Below are positions 49,043 to 59,902 of a stretch of DNA of 64,000 nt, piece after piece. The notes under the pieces are model-generated. The model saw only the letters and a list, made by a program, of their open reading frames with translations, ran no database searches and was not told the origin of the DNA. Source of the DNA: Tetraselmis striata. Lineage: Eukaryota > Chlorophyta > Chlorodendrophyceae > Chlorodendrales > Chlorodendraceae. Location of the stretch: the NCBI GenBank assembly GCA_006384855.1, contig VCJN01001692.1, forward strand, positions 16,517-80,516. The letters are read 5' to 3'. Every line of letters starts with the position of its first letter. The first letter of the stretch is position 1. Made by a program: the position numbers and the translations under genes.

Positions 49043-50785
49043 TTAGCTGCGCCGAAGGTGCGCCCGGAGGCGGCTGCCGCCGAGGTAGAGCGTGCCGGCG
49101 AGGATGACGAGCGCGCCCGCGAGCTGCGAGCCGCTGAGCAGCGTGCCGAAGAGCAGCGCGTCCGCGGCGGCGGTGTACAGCAGCTGCGTGTAGCCCATGG
49201 AGCTGGCCAGCGCGGCGGGCGCGCGCGCCAGCGCCAGCGTGATGCACAGCTGGTTGAGCCAGCCCGCGGCGGCGACCAGCAGCAGCGGGCGCCACGCCGC
49301 GGCCAGCGCGCGCGTGTCGGGCGGCAGGCAGCCGGGCGTGAGGACGCACAGCCCGAGCGCGAGCACCGCCGTGACCGCGGACAGGTACAGCATCACCACC
49401 TGCGGCGCAGGGAGCGGCCACGGCGGGGCCCGTCAGACCCGCGGGCCACGCACCCGCCTCAGGCCGCCGCCCCCGCTGTGCACAGACGAAGCTGCTTGAC
49501 CCGGGCTGCTTGACGGCGATGACGGCACGGGCGCGTCGCCCACCCAGGGCTTTCCGTACCTGGATCGCTGCCTAAACGGCCGTCCGAAAAGACAACACCG
49601 ACCCGCTGGGGCCTGCATACATGCCGAACTAGCACTCTATGGCCGGACGGAGCGTGACATTTCGCCAGACGGCGAATGCCTATCCTGGAATCCCCTCACC
49701 CCCTTCTCCCTTACTACTCCCCGACCACCACACCAAGCGATGAATCACAAGTATATGTATAGACATATCTGTACGGGTGCCGGGTCTCTTGTGTACGAAG
49801 CCGGTATATAAGCCTGTGAAAGTGGGCGACAGCATGCCAACTGTTGCAGCATAGGCAACCTCCCTGCCTAGCTCCAGCCACAGCAGCTGCCGCCACCTTT
49901 CTCGGCTCACGCAGGTGCATCAGGCGTGGCGGAGTTGGTGGTATGACGCGCCTGCGGGTGCTCCGGTTTCCCGCTGGTGGACAGCTGCCGCACGAGCACG
50001 GCGGCGAACCCGATGCAGCAGGGCGACACGGCTGCGGCCGCCAGCGCAACCGAGGGTAGAGTTGAGGCCGCGGACCACGGCTCGAGCAGGATGGTGACGC
50101 CCAGCAGGCTGGCGGCCGCGACGACGCGGAGGTCCGTGGGGAAGGGCTCCTTGAGCGTCAGGCTCGCGGCGGCGGCGGTGGCAAGCGGCGCCGTGAAGCT
50201 GAGCAGGGAGACGATGGCCAGGGGCAGGCTGGCGGAGGCATACAGCGCGCCGATGACGCCGCCCGTGCCGACCAGCCCCCGCGCCAGCAGCATCCGACGC
50301 TGCGTGCCCAGCGGGTGGCGCCGCGCCGCGGCCAGCACCGTCAGCGCGGCGACGATGCCGAACGCCGTGCGCGCCAGGATGACCAGCGGCACGGGCACGC
50401 CGCTCGCCGCGCACAGCTTGACGCCGACGTGCATCGCGGCCATGGCCGCCGCTGACAGCGCGAAGAAGCCCAGCCCCGCGGCCTCTGAGTCCAGCGCCCG
50501 GCTCGGAGTGGCGTCGCCCGGGGACGACATCGAGGCGGCGGAGGCTGCCAGCACGCGGCGCCGGTCAGACGGCAGTGCCGGGCGGCATGGTGAGGGCGAC
50601 GCGGAGACGGATGCCGCCGATTGACGTCGACTCCACGTGGCGATGACCCTCGACCCTGCAGTCTCCGGGTGCTGAGACGAGGCATAGGACCTGCTGGCGG
50701 GGCGTCGTACTTGCAGCCAAAGGCAACCCCGCCCCGCCGGCGCTAGTCGCACCGCCGCGGGCGCTCGCCACGCCGCCCCCACCAT
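49043..50785 (-). CDS. EamA/DMT-superfamily transporter
   Basis: A ten-helix drug/metabolite transporter; the substrate cannot be read from sequence. Two exons, 50785-49952 and 49399-49043, give 396 residues. About the first 130 residues are Arg/Ser/Ala-rich and may be a transit peptide. Helices 1-6 are in exon 1 (for example GFFALSAAAMAAMHVGVKL, LVILARTAFGIVAALTVL, VSLLSFTAPLATAAAASL) and 7-10 in exon 2 (VVMLYLSAVTAVLALGL, LLVAAAGWLNQLCITLAL, SSMGYTQLLYTAAADALLFG, LAGALVILAGTLYLGG). The two five-helix EamA repeats are clear. The intron must be GC-AG (CAG|GCGCGT at 49951): the only nearby GT leaves the frame. It is divergent from the formiminotransferase-like gene. Confidence 0.82.
49400..49951 (-). 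other. Intron of the DMT transporter, with dispersed repeat
   Basis: A GC-AG intron of about 550 bp. It includes the roughly 45-bp segment (about 49530-49590) shared with 16735-16785. Confidence 0.6.
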
Positions 50786-51254
50786 GCCTGGCCTCGACCC
50801 CTCTGGGGGTCGAAGAACTCTACAGTGCCCCTGGGTACACGCGGAAAGATACACGGGCGGGACAGGCAACGTATGTTGGGGTGTACAGGGTAGGCGCGTA
50901 CACGCCACCTGCATGTGGTCTCGCGAGACTGCGCAGCTCGCCGCCGTAAACTCAGCTGCCTGCCGCCTGTCCGTCGGTCAGCCATCGTAAGCTATCATCA
51001 GCTAGGCGCTGCAGCTGGCGCGCCATAGCTAGGGAAATCCCGGTGACGTCGACGTAAGAAGACGATAACAGGGACCTAACAGCACGGAAATATTGCGGAA
51101 ATATTTGTTCCGCCACATTTGAACGCCAGTGGGAGCTGGCGCGACCTTGCCGTTTCCTCGGCTTCGGCGCGGCGACCTCACCCACCAGTACCTGTACGCT
51201 CTGCTTCCTACACCTGGAGGGCAGACGCACAAAGGTGTCCCCCGCGTCTCAATT

Positions 51255-51290
<36 letters not shown>

Positions 51291-51375
51291 CCCTGCCTCC
51301 TGCTACTGCCCACGTGGAGCACAAGTCGCCACAGCCCACCCCAAACGCGCCGCGCTATCGCGATTCTTGGCGTCG
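50786..51375. promoter_or_regulatory. Shared divergent promoter region (DMT / formiminotransferase-like)
   Basis: 590 bp between two divergent start codons. A C31 tract lies at about 51259-51289, roughly 90 bp upstream of the plus-strand start. No clear TATA box. Confidence 0.4.
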
Positions 51376-54300
51376 ATGCTGCGCCTCTCTCTGGCTGGCG
51401 GGGCCCTGGTGACGCGCCACTTAAGCTCGACCCGGCCGGCGCCGCCTCACTGCTGCTTCCCACCGTCGCGCGGCCGACAGGCGATGGCCACGGTGGGCGA
51501 CGATGCGGCGGGCGCAATGCTCGGTGGGACGCCCGCCGAACCACCTCTCCCAACTTCCTCCCCATTCGCAGCTACAACAGGCTTGCGCTCAATTGCACCA
51601 CGCGTGATGACTGCTCACTGCCCCTCCCGCCCTCCCCTGGGCATCGTCCAGGCTGCACGGTCTACGTATCGGAGGGCAGGGACGCCGCGCTGATTGGTGA
51701 CCTCGCGGTGCGCACCTTAGCAAGCCCTGAGTCCCTCCATCCCTTGGCCGCCTCCAGCGCTCAACAGAGACGGACGGTTGCCTGACTGCGGGCGGTCGGC
51801 GCAGGCGCTGGCGGCGGGCAATACGCAGGTGGCCCTCGTCAACCAGTTTGTGGACGTGCCCTACCACCGTACGAGCTTCACCCTCGCGTCGCCGTACCCG
51901 CAGCCGGTGAGCGCGCCGCCTCTCATGTGTCAACCGACGCCCCCCCCCCCCCCCCCCCCAAATACACACAGTTGTGTTGCCATCGCAGCAAGATGCTCCA
52001 TATCCTGCCCGTAGCACATTGGCGGCATCGCGCGCCTGAGGCCGAGAGGGAGTGTCAACCCCTCGTAGCCTGAGGCTGCGCCATGCACTGGCTCCCCACT
52101 CCCCTCACCGCACTTCTCCCCCAGCTGGCAGAGGTGGCAGCTCGCATCACCAAGACAGCGCTCTCACGCCTCGACCTCACAGCTCACCAGGTGCGGCCGC
52201 CCTGCAGCCCCCTCTTCTCATTTCCCGCCTCATCCGGTCCCTCCCTGCATGTCATCAGTGCAGGTGCGGGCACTGTAACAACACGGCGACTAAGAGCCTG
52301 CCCCACATGTGAGAAGGGCAGACATAGACAAAACATAAAGTGGAACTACCTACAGCAAATGCTCCGTTTGGGTGCATTCAAGCCCAATTTGGGGCTTATC
52401 GTGTAAGGGTTCTTGTAGGTGGCTCGGCACCCGTAGTGGGGGTCCGGCTACAGCGCACCGCGGAGGCTCCCGATGGCACCACGTCCTCTGGTCCCCTGCG
52501 CACCCCGGCCTCAATGACCGCGCCGCCGCCGCGCTGCTGCAGGCCACGCACCCGCGGCTGGGCTCGGTGGACCACATCTCGTGCCACCCGCTGGGGCCCG
52601 CCGCCTCCCTGGAGGGCGCTGCGGCGCTGGTGAGCCCCCTCCCCTGAGGCCCGCCGCCGCTGCGTCGATGCCCTCTGCCATCGACCGCACCGCCTGGGAC
52701 AGCCCCCTCTCAGTCTATGCTGCCACCACCAGACTGGCAGCGGGACCATGTCGGCGCTTGCATTCCGGCTGTTCACTCCCTCTCCTACCAGACGCTGGCC
52801 CGGATTCAACAGTGAGTAACAGGACAATAGCCGACCAACAGGATATATACATATATACATATGATATGTAAATAATATACATATGTATTACATTTACGTA
52901 TATATATATATAAATAGGGGACACACACATACATACTACATATATATAATACTATATATATATATATATACACACATACATACATACGGGATACATATAT
53001 ATATATGTATATGTATATATAGACATTCATATATATATATATATGTATATATACATCGATGTATGTATGCAGATGTATGTATACGAGATGAACCTCTTTG
53101 ATAACACACTAAAAACAGATTAAATGCAATAAGGCATCGTGATTAGCTTGACAGGAAGTTCAGGTATTCTTGTTATATTGTTGAGTTTGTTCTTTTCGGA
53201 TACATTTCGATTGAGCACAGGCGGCTGCTGCTACTGCTTTAGAACACGTTCCAATCTTTCGCTTGTCCCATGAATAGGTTCTCAGGGAGTTGAATTCACC
53301 GGTGGGGTCCGCCCTGTCTGAGCTCCATTACCCCCCGCCCCCCGCCCCCCCCCCCCCCCCCCGGACTTGGCAGGCGCGCAGCATTGGGGACAATGTGGGT
53401 AGAGAGCCCAGCGCGGCGCCGGTGTTCCTGTACGGCGCGGCCGAGAGCTCTGGCCGGCAGCTACATGAGCTGCGGAGAGCCTTCGGTACACGCCCCCCCC
53501 CCCCCCCCTGCCCCCCTCATCATCCCCTAGCCCGCCGACCATCCTTCCGTCCCGCCGGCTAACTAGCCCACAGCAACTGCCTCCAACGGCCTCCTGTCCT
53601 ACCAACTTGAACCGGACGTGATAAAGCCCGCCTCTGCTTTTGTCCCCCCACCCCCACCCCCCAACCTGCCCTGGCGCCCCCACCCGCCGTACCCACCTGC
53701 CCGCCAGGCTACTTCCGCGGTTCGTCGGAGGGGCGCTGGCAGGGCGCCATCCAGCCGGCGGACGGCCTCACGCCGGACTACGGCCCGGTACGCATACACC
53801 TCCGATGCCTCCGATGCCTCATGTGCGACGCACTAAGGATCGATCGACGGCAGCAAAGACACCGCAAAGCATGTCGGCGCCTTGAGGCTGGGCTTGCTTA
53901 CCCTCAGGGCGCCGTGGACGCGCGGGTGGGCATCGTGGCGGTGGGCGCGACGCAGTGGGTCGTCAATTTCAACGTGCTGCTGGACAGCAGCGACATGGCG
54001 ATGGGTGGGTGGCCCTCCTCCGATGCGCCCCCCCACCCGCGCCACCCTGCTCTTCGCGGGTGAAGGCAGCATGGATGCGTGCGGGATGCGGGCTGCCCGC
54101 CGAGGCGGGGACCAACTCAGCCACCCCACGTGCCCGCACCTCATCACCCCTGTAGGCCGGCGCATCGCCAAGGCGGTGAGCGAGCGCGGCGGGGGGCTGC
54201 CGGCGGTGCAGGCGATGGCGCTGCTGCACGAGGGGGGGCGCATCGAGGCGAGGCCCGCGTGCCCTCCAGCCCCCCCCCCCCCCCCGCCTCACACTAGCCC

Positions 54301-56034
54301 TCACACTGGAATCAAGGCTAATACGGGGGCCGACGCGCTGATGGGAACACCGCGAATACGAGTCCCCGGCCCCCTAAAGCAGTACCTGTCACACGTCCAA
54401 TACGGACGGCGATGAAACCACAGCGGCTGTTCCTGTAGTTCATAATGAATACGCGCGCCCATAGCAGGAATCCTTTTATTACCAGCTTATTTTATATTAC
54501 CAGCGCGTAGGTGGCAAATAATTTCAATGGGCGGGGCCTGATCGTCTCTGATTTGCCACCCTTCTAGCGTTTTTCAGTTTCTAATGTAATTCGCCATGTT
54601 ATTCCTTCATTCTTTATATATATATTTATTATTGCTGTAATAATTTTATCACAGTAATCCTTAGAATGTTGGGACGCGGCATATAGTAATGAGGATTATT
54701 GTGCCGTGATCATTCATGTCTACGCGGGTACGGTGCTTGATTACGGGCACGGCGTCAGTAATATACTTGCGAAACGCGCTATCTATGTAGAATCTTTCCC
54801 ACCATACAGTCGCTACGCGTTGTATGCGCGTTTATTTTTAAGGTATAGGCGTATAGCAGTACCGGTACCGGATTACGACGATACGACAGAGAAATTATTA
54901 CCTCACCTAATAACTCATAAGAATTAGTAATCGTCAACGTAATCTTAGCGCTGCGCATCGGTCCGCGCATCTCGTCAGTATCGCTATCTAGTTTCAAACA
55001 AAGCACGTAGACTTTTCCTTAATGAATGGGCAATACAGATTGAAACAATGCACAGGTACTTAATGATTTCCGAAATCAATTTGCAATGCGTCGGTTTTCA
55101 GTCAAAAAATCGCAATTATCATCAATTTTTTCAATATATCATATTTCTATTCTAGTTGTCGAGCTTTATCCCACTATATTGGTTAGTTAAGCCTCGAATT
55201 GGGCTTGTATGCCACCCATAAGGACAGGCCCGCCTGTAGTTTCGCTATAGTTTAGTCTGTATTTGGCCTCTGGCAGGCTGGTCCGGTTCTCATTCGCAGT
55301 GTCCTTATATTTGTGTCCGCGACAGCGCCCGGGGGAGGCATGCCACCCCAATTTTAGGCTTGTATTCCTGTGTTGTAGGTGCGCCGGCACCCGTCACGAT
55401 TCCGCGGCCCCAACCGCGGCCAATGCCGTGTTTTGCCCCCCGGCGGGGGAATGCAACCGAGCCGCGAATTCGCGCCACTGACGGCATGGCACCGGCCCGC
55501 GCGCAGGTGGCCTGCAACCTGCTGGACTCCCGCACCAGCGGCCCGGCGGCGGTGCTGGACAGGGTGGCGCAGCTGGCCGCGGAGGGCGGGGTGCAGGTGC
55601 CCCCCCCCCCCCCCCCCTCCCCCCCCCCTCCCCCCCTTCCCTCCCCCCACCTGGCCTCCGGCTGCCTCCTCTTTGGCCCATCGCGAGCGCGGCAGATGTT
55701 GGCACCGTCTTGCAGCGGCGACCCCCCGCACAGGTCAGCGTTCTGCTGTCCGGCATGTCTCTGAGCTAGCCGTGGTAGAGCCATCTGCAGCATAATTGCA
55801 GCCCTCTGCAGCTCTGCACCCCCCCCCCCCCCCCCCTCCTCCCCGGGGCAGGGATGGCTAGGGGTTGGTGCCCTGGGAGGATATGGCTAGCTGCACTTGT
55901 TTGCGCCTGTCACCAGCTCACCGGCATCTCGGTGGCCTGTTGTGTCGGCGGCGCAGGTGCACAGTTCCTACGAGATCGGCAAGCCACTGGATACGATGGT
56001 CAGCGTGGCCGCGGCCCAGCTGGGGGCAGGGTAG
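51376..56034 (+). CDS. Formiminotransferase-domain (FTCD-like) protein, probably mitochondrial
   Basis: Plant-type relative of glutamate formiminotransferase, a folate-linked formimino/formyl transferase fold; the exact reaction in algae is uncertain. Eleven exons: 51376-51523, 51652-51707, 51805-51906, 52125-52190, 52543-52629, 53374-53485, 53708-53787, 53908-54004, 54156-54247, 55507-55596, 55957-56034; phases close, giving 335 residues. N-terminal MLRLSLAGGALVTRHLSSTR resembles a mitochondrial presequence. Then CTVYVSEGRDAALIGDLA, the VNQFVDVPYHRTSFTL strand, HPRLGSVDHISCHPLGP (the family signature with the conserved folate-site His residues), APVFLYGAAE, and VGATQWVVNFNVLL. C-terminal part: ERGGGLPAVQAMAL and VHSSYEIGKPLD. 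Intron 9 (54248-55506) has a GC donor and an AT-rich insertion. Several introns carry poly-C tracts. Confidence 0.85.
52841..53090. repeat. TA/CATA-rich microsatellite in intron 5
   Basis: A dense mixture of TATATA, ACATACATA and GTATATA within intron 5 of the formiminotransferase-like gene, in sharp contrast to its GC-rich exons. Confidence 0.85.
54286..55500. other. AT-rich insertion within intron 9 of the formiminotransferase-like gene
   Basis: The intron is 1.26 kb, whereas most introns here are 100-300 bp. About 54430-55380 is AT-rich with no coding signal. Near its right end, 55340-55397 (ccaattttaggcttgta...gtaggtgcgccggcacccgt) resembles 52376-52432 in intron 4, so both introns may hold copies of one short dispersed element. 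Confidence 0.5.
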
Positions 56035-58192
56035 CTGCGAGCGCTTCTCACGGCCCATCAAGGGAGAGACGCAGCTGATCAACAGCCGGCCTGTGCACGC
56101 GACCCTGCCGCCGATGCTACGCAGCAAGGGCGACCGTCTGAGCGCCGGGTAGGCTTGTTTCAAGAAAGTCTATACGTCTTCAAGTAGAATTTTGAAAACG
56201 AAATGGGTGTGGACGTGGATGATTGACCCTCTCTGTGCGCCCTCAGCCGCCTGCACTTCAGTCACTGGGTAAGTCATCGCACGGAGTAGGCGCCCCCCCT
56301 GGTGCTGCGCCAGCTCCGCCCCGAAATGGGCGGATAGATACTGGCAGCCAGGATCCTGTTCTGTACTGGTCAACTCAGAAAATTTTGCAGTGAAAGCAGC
56401 TCATAAGATGCTCCACCCCTCCTTGGGAGAGTAGACTGCGGACAGATGAGGCATAGTTGGGCCATCAGCCAAAGTGCTTAAAAGGTAGAGATGAGGCATA
56501 GTTGCCCTTAGCCAGTAAAGTAGCGAGGAGCGGCACGCAGAAGATAGGCAACAGCAATGCGGAAGTCCCGCATGTGTTCACAAGAAACATTGAACACCCG
56601 GCCATCTCGGAAATGCTGCGCTCGCTGGAGCGGCAGGTTGGCCCCCATCCCCTGCCAGGCATGTTTCCCCTCCGGGTGCACCTGTACGGCGTCCGCGGGC
56701 CCAGGCGGGTGGCAGCCCACGGATGGCCGAACCTCGCCACGCGTCACGGTTTGCCACGGCGCCTTGCGCCCCTCACAAACAAGGAAACGCAAATCATGGC
56801 GAGGCTGTGGGTATCCCAGAGCACCCCGTTCACCCATCCGCCTGGTGACCTTTCCTCACAGGAGGGAAGGACAGCAGGGAGGGCACCGCGCGTATTCATT
56901 GCTGCATCCGCCTCAACATGCCTGCCACTCGCCCGGCCGCTCGCCAGGGATGGCACCACCAGGAGCGTTCAGGGCACCGGCGTGTGTGAGGGACCCCACT
57001 AGGTTGAGCTGCGTTCTGCTGCCTCCGCTTGCGGCATGCGACCGACCCTACGTCTGAGTGCAGAGGCTTTTCCTTCAGGGCAGCTCACAGCCGGAAAAGC
57101 CCCCGAACGGTGATGTTTGCAACACCAGCGGGATCAGGCCTGATGGGCGGGACCCGTTGCGATGACGCCCGCGCCGCCAGCAAGAGGATGTTTAGGGTTT
57201 TAGGTTTTAGGATTTTTAGAGTTTAATGAGACACAGCGCACGCTCCCGGCAGAAAGGCGTACATTCAGCATCCACATCCGCGTGCGTTTCGTTTGCTGTT
57301 GGTGTACGTAAGAACAATAGGAAAAACGATCTGCCGACACAGGGCCGGCATGTCGGATTACAGGTATGGACACATTTACTTGAAATGCAACATGATTTAC
57401 AACGTCGTTCATCATTTCAATTTTCCAGATGCGGCCTTCCCGATTTGTAGATTGTAGGGCAGATGGTTTGGATTTTGGATGAAAATGAAAATCCTATGTG
57501 CCGATCACGCGCGCTGTGGAGCGGCAGTGAGCGCGAGCTGGCTTTACCACGCGCCGAGTGAACCTGCGTTGCCTTGCCGAGGTATATACTAGAATAGTGA
57601 ATTTTTGTTTTGATTAAGATTGTGGCCAAGGTCATGGGGAAGCACCGCCACAGGCAGGCCAGCCCACACTACGGCCGCGCTGGCGCACCCATTGGCAGGC
57701 AGGGGCTTGCGCATATAGGTGCCAAAGCATTCCCCAGGCCAGACCAGGCATGTGCAGGCAACTGAGGAGCGGCAGCCGCTGGGCGGAAACGGTTGTGGCG
57801 TGGCAGAATGGCGTCACTTTGGCGAGGGCGGGCCAGTTAGCATGGTGTGAATTCAGGGGTCAACTCCCGGAAGCATCAGCACAGAGCTGTCACCGCATCA
57901 CAGGCAGTAACATGTGTACACAGGGCACTCCCTGGACACCCCCGGCCCATTCCACCCCTTCCCACCGCCCGGTTAGCTAGTGGCGCCCAGGGGCATTGCT
58001 CATTCCGCGCGCAGCAGAGGCTGCAGTGTTACACGCGGCGCCCCCCGACAGCCTGGGAGGCGCGCCTAGGCCCCGCGCGGGGTTATTTTTTCCCGGATAT
58101 ATTCTCTTCTCAGTCACACACGCCCCACTCCGCAGAGAGTCGCGTGGCGCTGTTGGGGACGAGCCCAGCTGCGGCGAGTACCAGTACACCGC
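56035..58192. other. Non-genic region with telomere-like motif
   Basis: Between the convergent formiminotransferase-like and eL41 genes. It has no convincing exon. 57187-57212 reads gtttagggttttaggttttagga, a degenerate TTTAGGG run. A TGTAA on the minus strand (58029-58033), about 160 nt past the eL41 stop, may be its poly(A) signal. Confidence 0.5.
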
Positions 58193-58943
58193 CTACTTGG
58201 ACCTCATCCTCATCTTCCGGCGCTTGCGCTTAAGGCGCCTCATCCTCTTCTTCTTCCACTGCAAGTAGGCAAGACAGGGGTGGGGTCGCTCAGAGATAGT
58301 AAAAGGGAAAACTATTACAGGGGTGTGGCCGCTTTGGGTGCGAGCTGCCCGCTGAATGATAATACTTGGGCAAATAAAATAAACCCCGGCAAGCCAGCCG
58401 GTGGGGACCGAGGTGGAGATCCGACGCAAGGAGTCGCATGTGATAAAGTGGGCGCTGACGAAACGTGTAAGCCACGATCGCGAGGCTGGTACAGCGATGG
58501 GGAAATTGGGCAGGGCCGACGGGTGTGGCGCATGTCGAGAGGAGGCGGGCGGCGACAACAAGGACAAGGGCGGCCGCCGCGCCGCCGCCGCCGAGCGGCT
58601 GACGTGGGCAGGGGGCGCCCGTAGTTGCTCACGCCGGAGTTGCAAACCGACACAGCAGAGAGCGCGCGAGAGGACTAAGAAATGACCGCCAGGAGCTGCA
58701 GCCGCCCGTGCTGGCTGGCGCGGGGTGGGTGCGGGTGGAGGGATATGCGCGGCGCGGCAGGCGGCGGCGGCGGCGGCGGCTGCAGTACTCAGACGCTTAA
58801 GTATTGGGATGGAGTGCGGGACAGGCGGTCGCCCCCGCGCGGCGCAAGCAGGCACCCTGGTGCGCGCGGGTAGTATGGCGCTGGGAAATGAACGAATTGG
58901 TTTTTGGTGGGGGCTTGGGCGCGTGGCGCACCTTCCCCCTCAT
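58193..58943 (-). CDS. RPL41: Cytosolic ribosomal protein eL41 (25 residues)
   Basis: eL41 is the smallest eukaryotic ribosomal protein, a single basic helix bridging the two subunits. Two exons: 58943-58932 (12 nt, encoding Met-Arg-Gly-Lys, then donor GTGCGC) and 58258-58193 (acceptor TTGCAG, then WKKKRMRRLKRKRRKMRMRS, Lys and TAG). The total is 25 residues, as in animals and plants; the family sequence is almost invariant and the match is near complete (third residue Gly instead of the common Ala; Met for Gln near the end). Phase 0 junction. The intron is 673 nt. Automatic annotation would miss it because the gene is tiny and its first exon has four codons. It is divergent from the AsnRS gene. 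Confidence 0.93.
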
Positions 58944-59902
58944 GGTTGCTGCTGGCGACTGTTTGGCTGCGACGGTGAGAGAAAGGAGGGACAAACAGGC
59001 GGAGGCGCGGCGCCTTATCGGATGGCCGGCGCCAGATCGTTCGCGGAGTGAGCGCGCGCGGCGGCGGCGCGGCGGCGCTGCAGGCAGTGGCGCGCCGCAG
59101 CAGTTATGGTGTGAATTACAAAAAAGACTAGTAAGCAGTACCAGTACTAAAAGATCAACACTACAGCAATAAGCAGCGCCAGTACAGTACCCGTACCCGT
59201 ACCCGTAGACACGTAATTGGGCATCAGGTGTGCATCGTTCACTGGTTTACATGCGTCGCAATATACATTTAAATCCGTCCATGATTCTGTAGGATTCGAA
59301 GTCGATGATTCAGATGAGGACGCGCGCTGACAGGGTTGTTAGGTTATTTGGATAATTTACATCAGGGTATCATCGTATTATCGGAGGGCATACAGATTGC
59401 CTTTTATTTTGGTGATTTCCGATATCGCCTTCTGCTGCTAGCTCATGTAAAGAAATACAGATCGGGCCGCTCGCTTTACCGAATACATAGCGATAGTAAT
59501 GAATTAGCATCACGGGATCAAACCAGAATGCCAGAAGCCTCCATCAACATCGTAGTCAAGGCAATATCCGACGGCTCACGTGACGGCTCCAGAGACTCTC
59601 GCTGTATATTGCGGACGGACGGGGCACGTGCTTCCCCCGGCCCGGCCCGCCGCGGCCGTATCCCATATGCAGCCCAGGGCCGAGTGCGAAGCAGCAAGAA
59701 CCGGCGGAAATAAAAAACTCTTGCCTGCTGATGATTGAATCCGCACACAAGTTGAGCTGCGGCTGCACCACTCGCTGCCGGCCACGTCCCTCGCCCGGCA
59801 CTCCTCGTGGCTTACGCCCCCCTCTCGTATACTACGAGCGGCGCCCCCTGCTCGCAGTCGCCACCTCCCCCAAGCGCGAGAGACCCGGGCAGGTCAGGCG
59901 CG
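58944..59902. promoter_or_regulatory. Divergent promoter region (eL41 / AsnRS)
   Basis: About 960 bp between two translation genes read in opposite directions. A short tandem acccgt run (about 59198-59216) and several AT-rich segments are present. No clear TATA box or other named element could be identified. Confidence 0.4.

Noticed and set aside
47703..49421. 572-codon open frame on the minus strand
   Set aside because: It runs antisense across IF-3 exons and the DMT gene in very GC-rich DNA; composition is Ala/Arg/Pro-rich with no domain. It is a shadow of real exons on the other strand or frame.
49920..50414. Alternative minus-strand frame inside the DMT gene
   Set aside because: Same DNA as the clear ten-helix transporter; the Arg/His-rich translation is a frame shadow.
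54166..54180. GTGAGC in exon 9 of the formiminotransferase-like gene as the true donor
   Set aside because: Using it would delete the conserved ERGGGLPAVQAMALLHE stretch, so the GC donor at 54248 is preferred.
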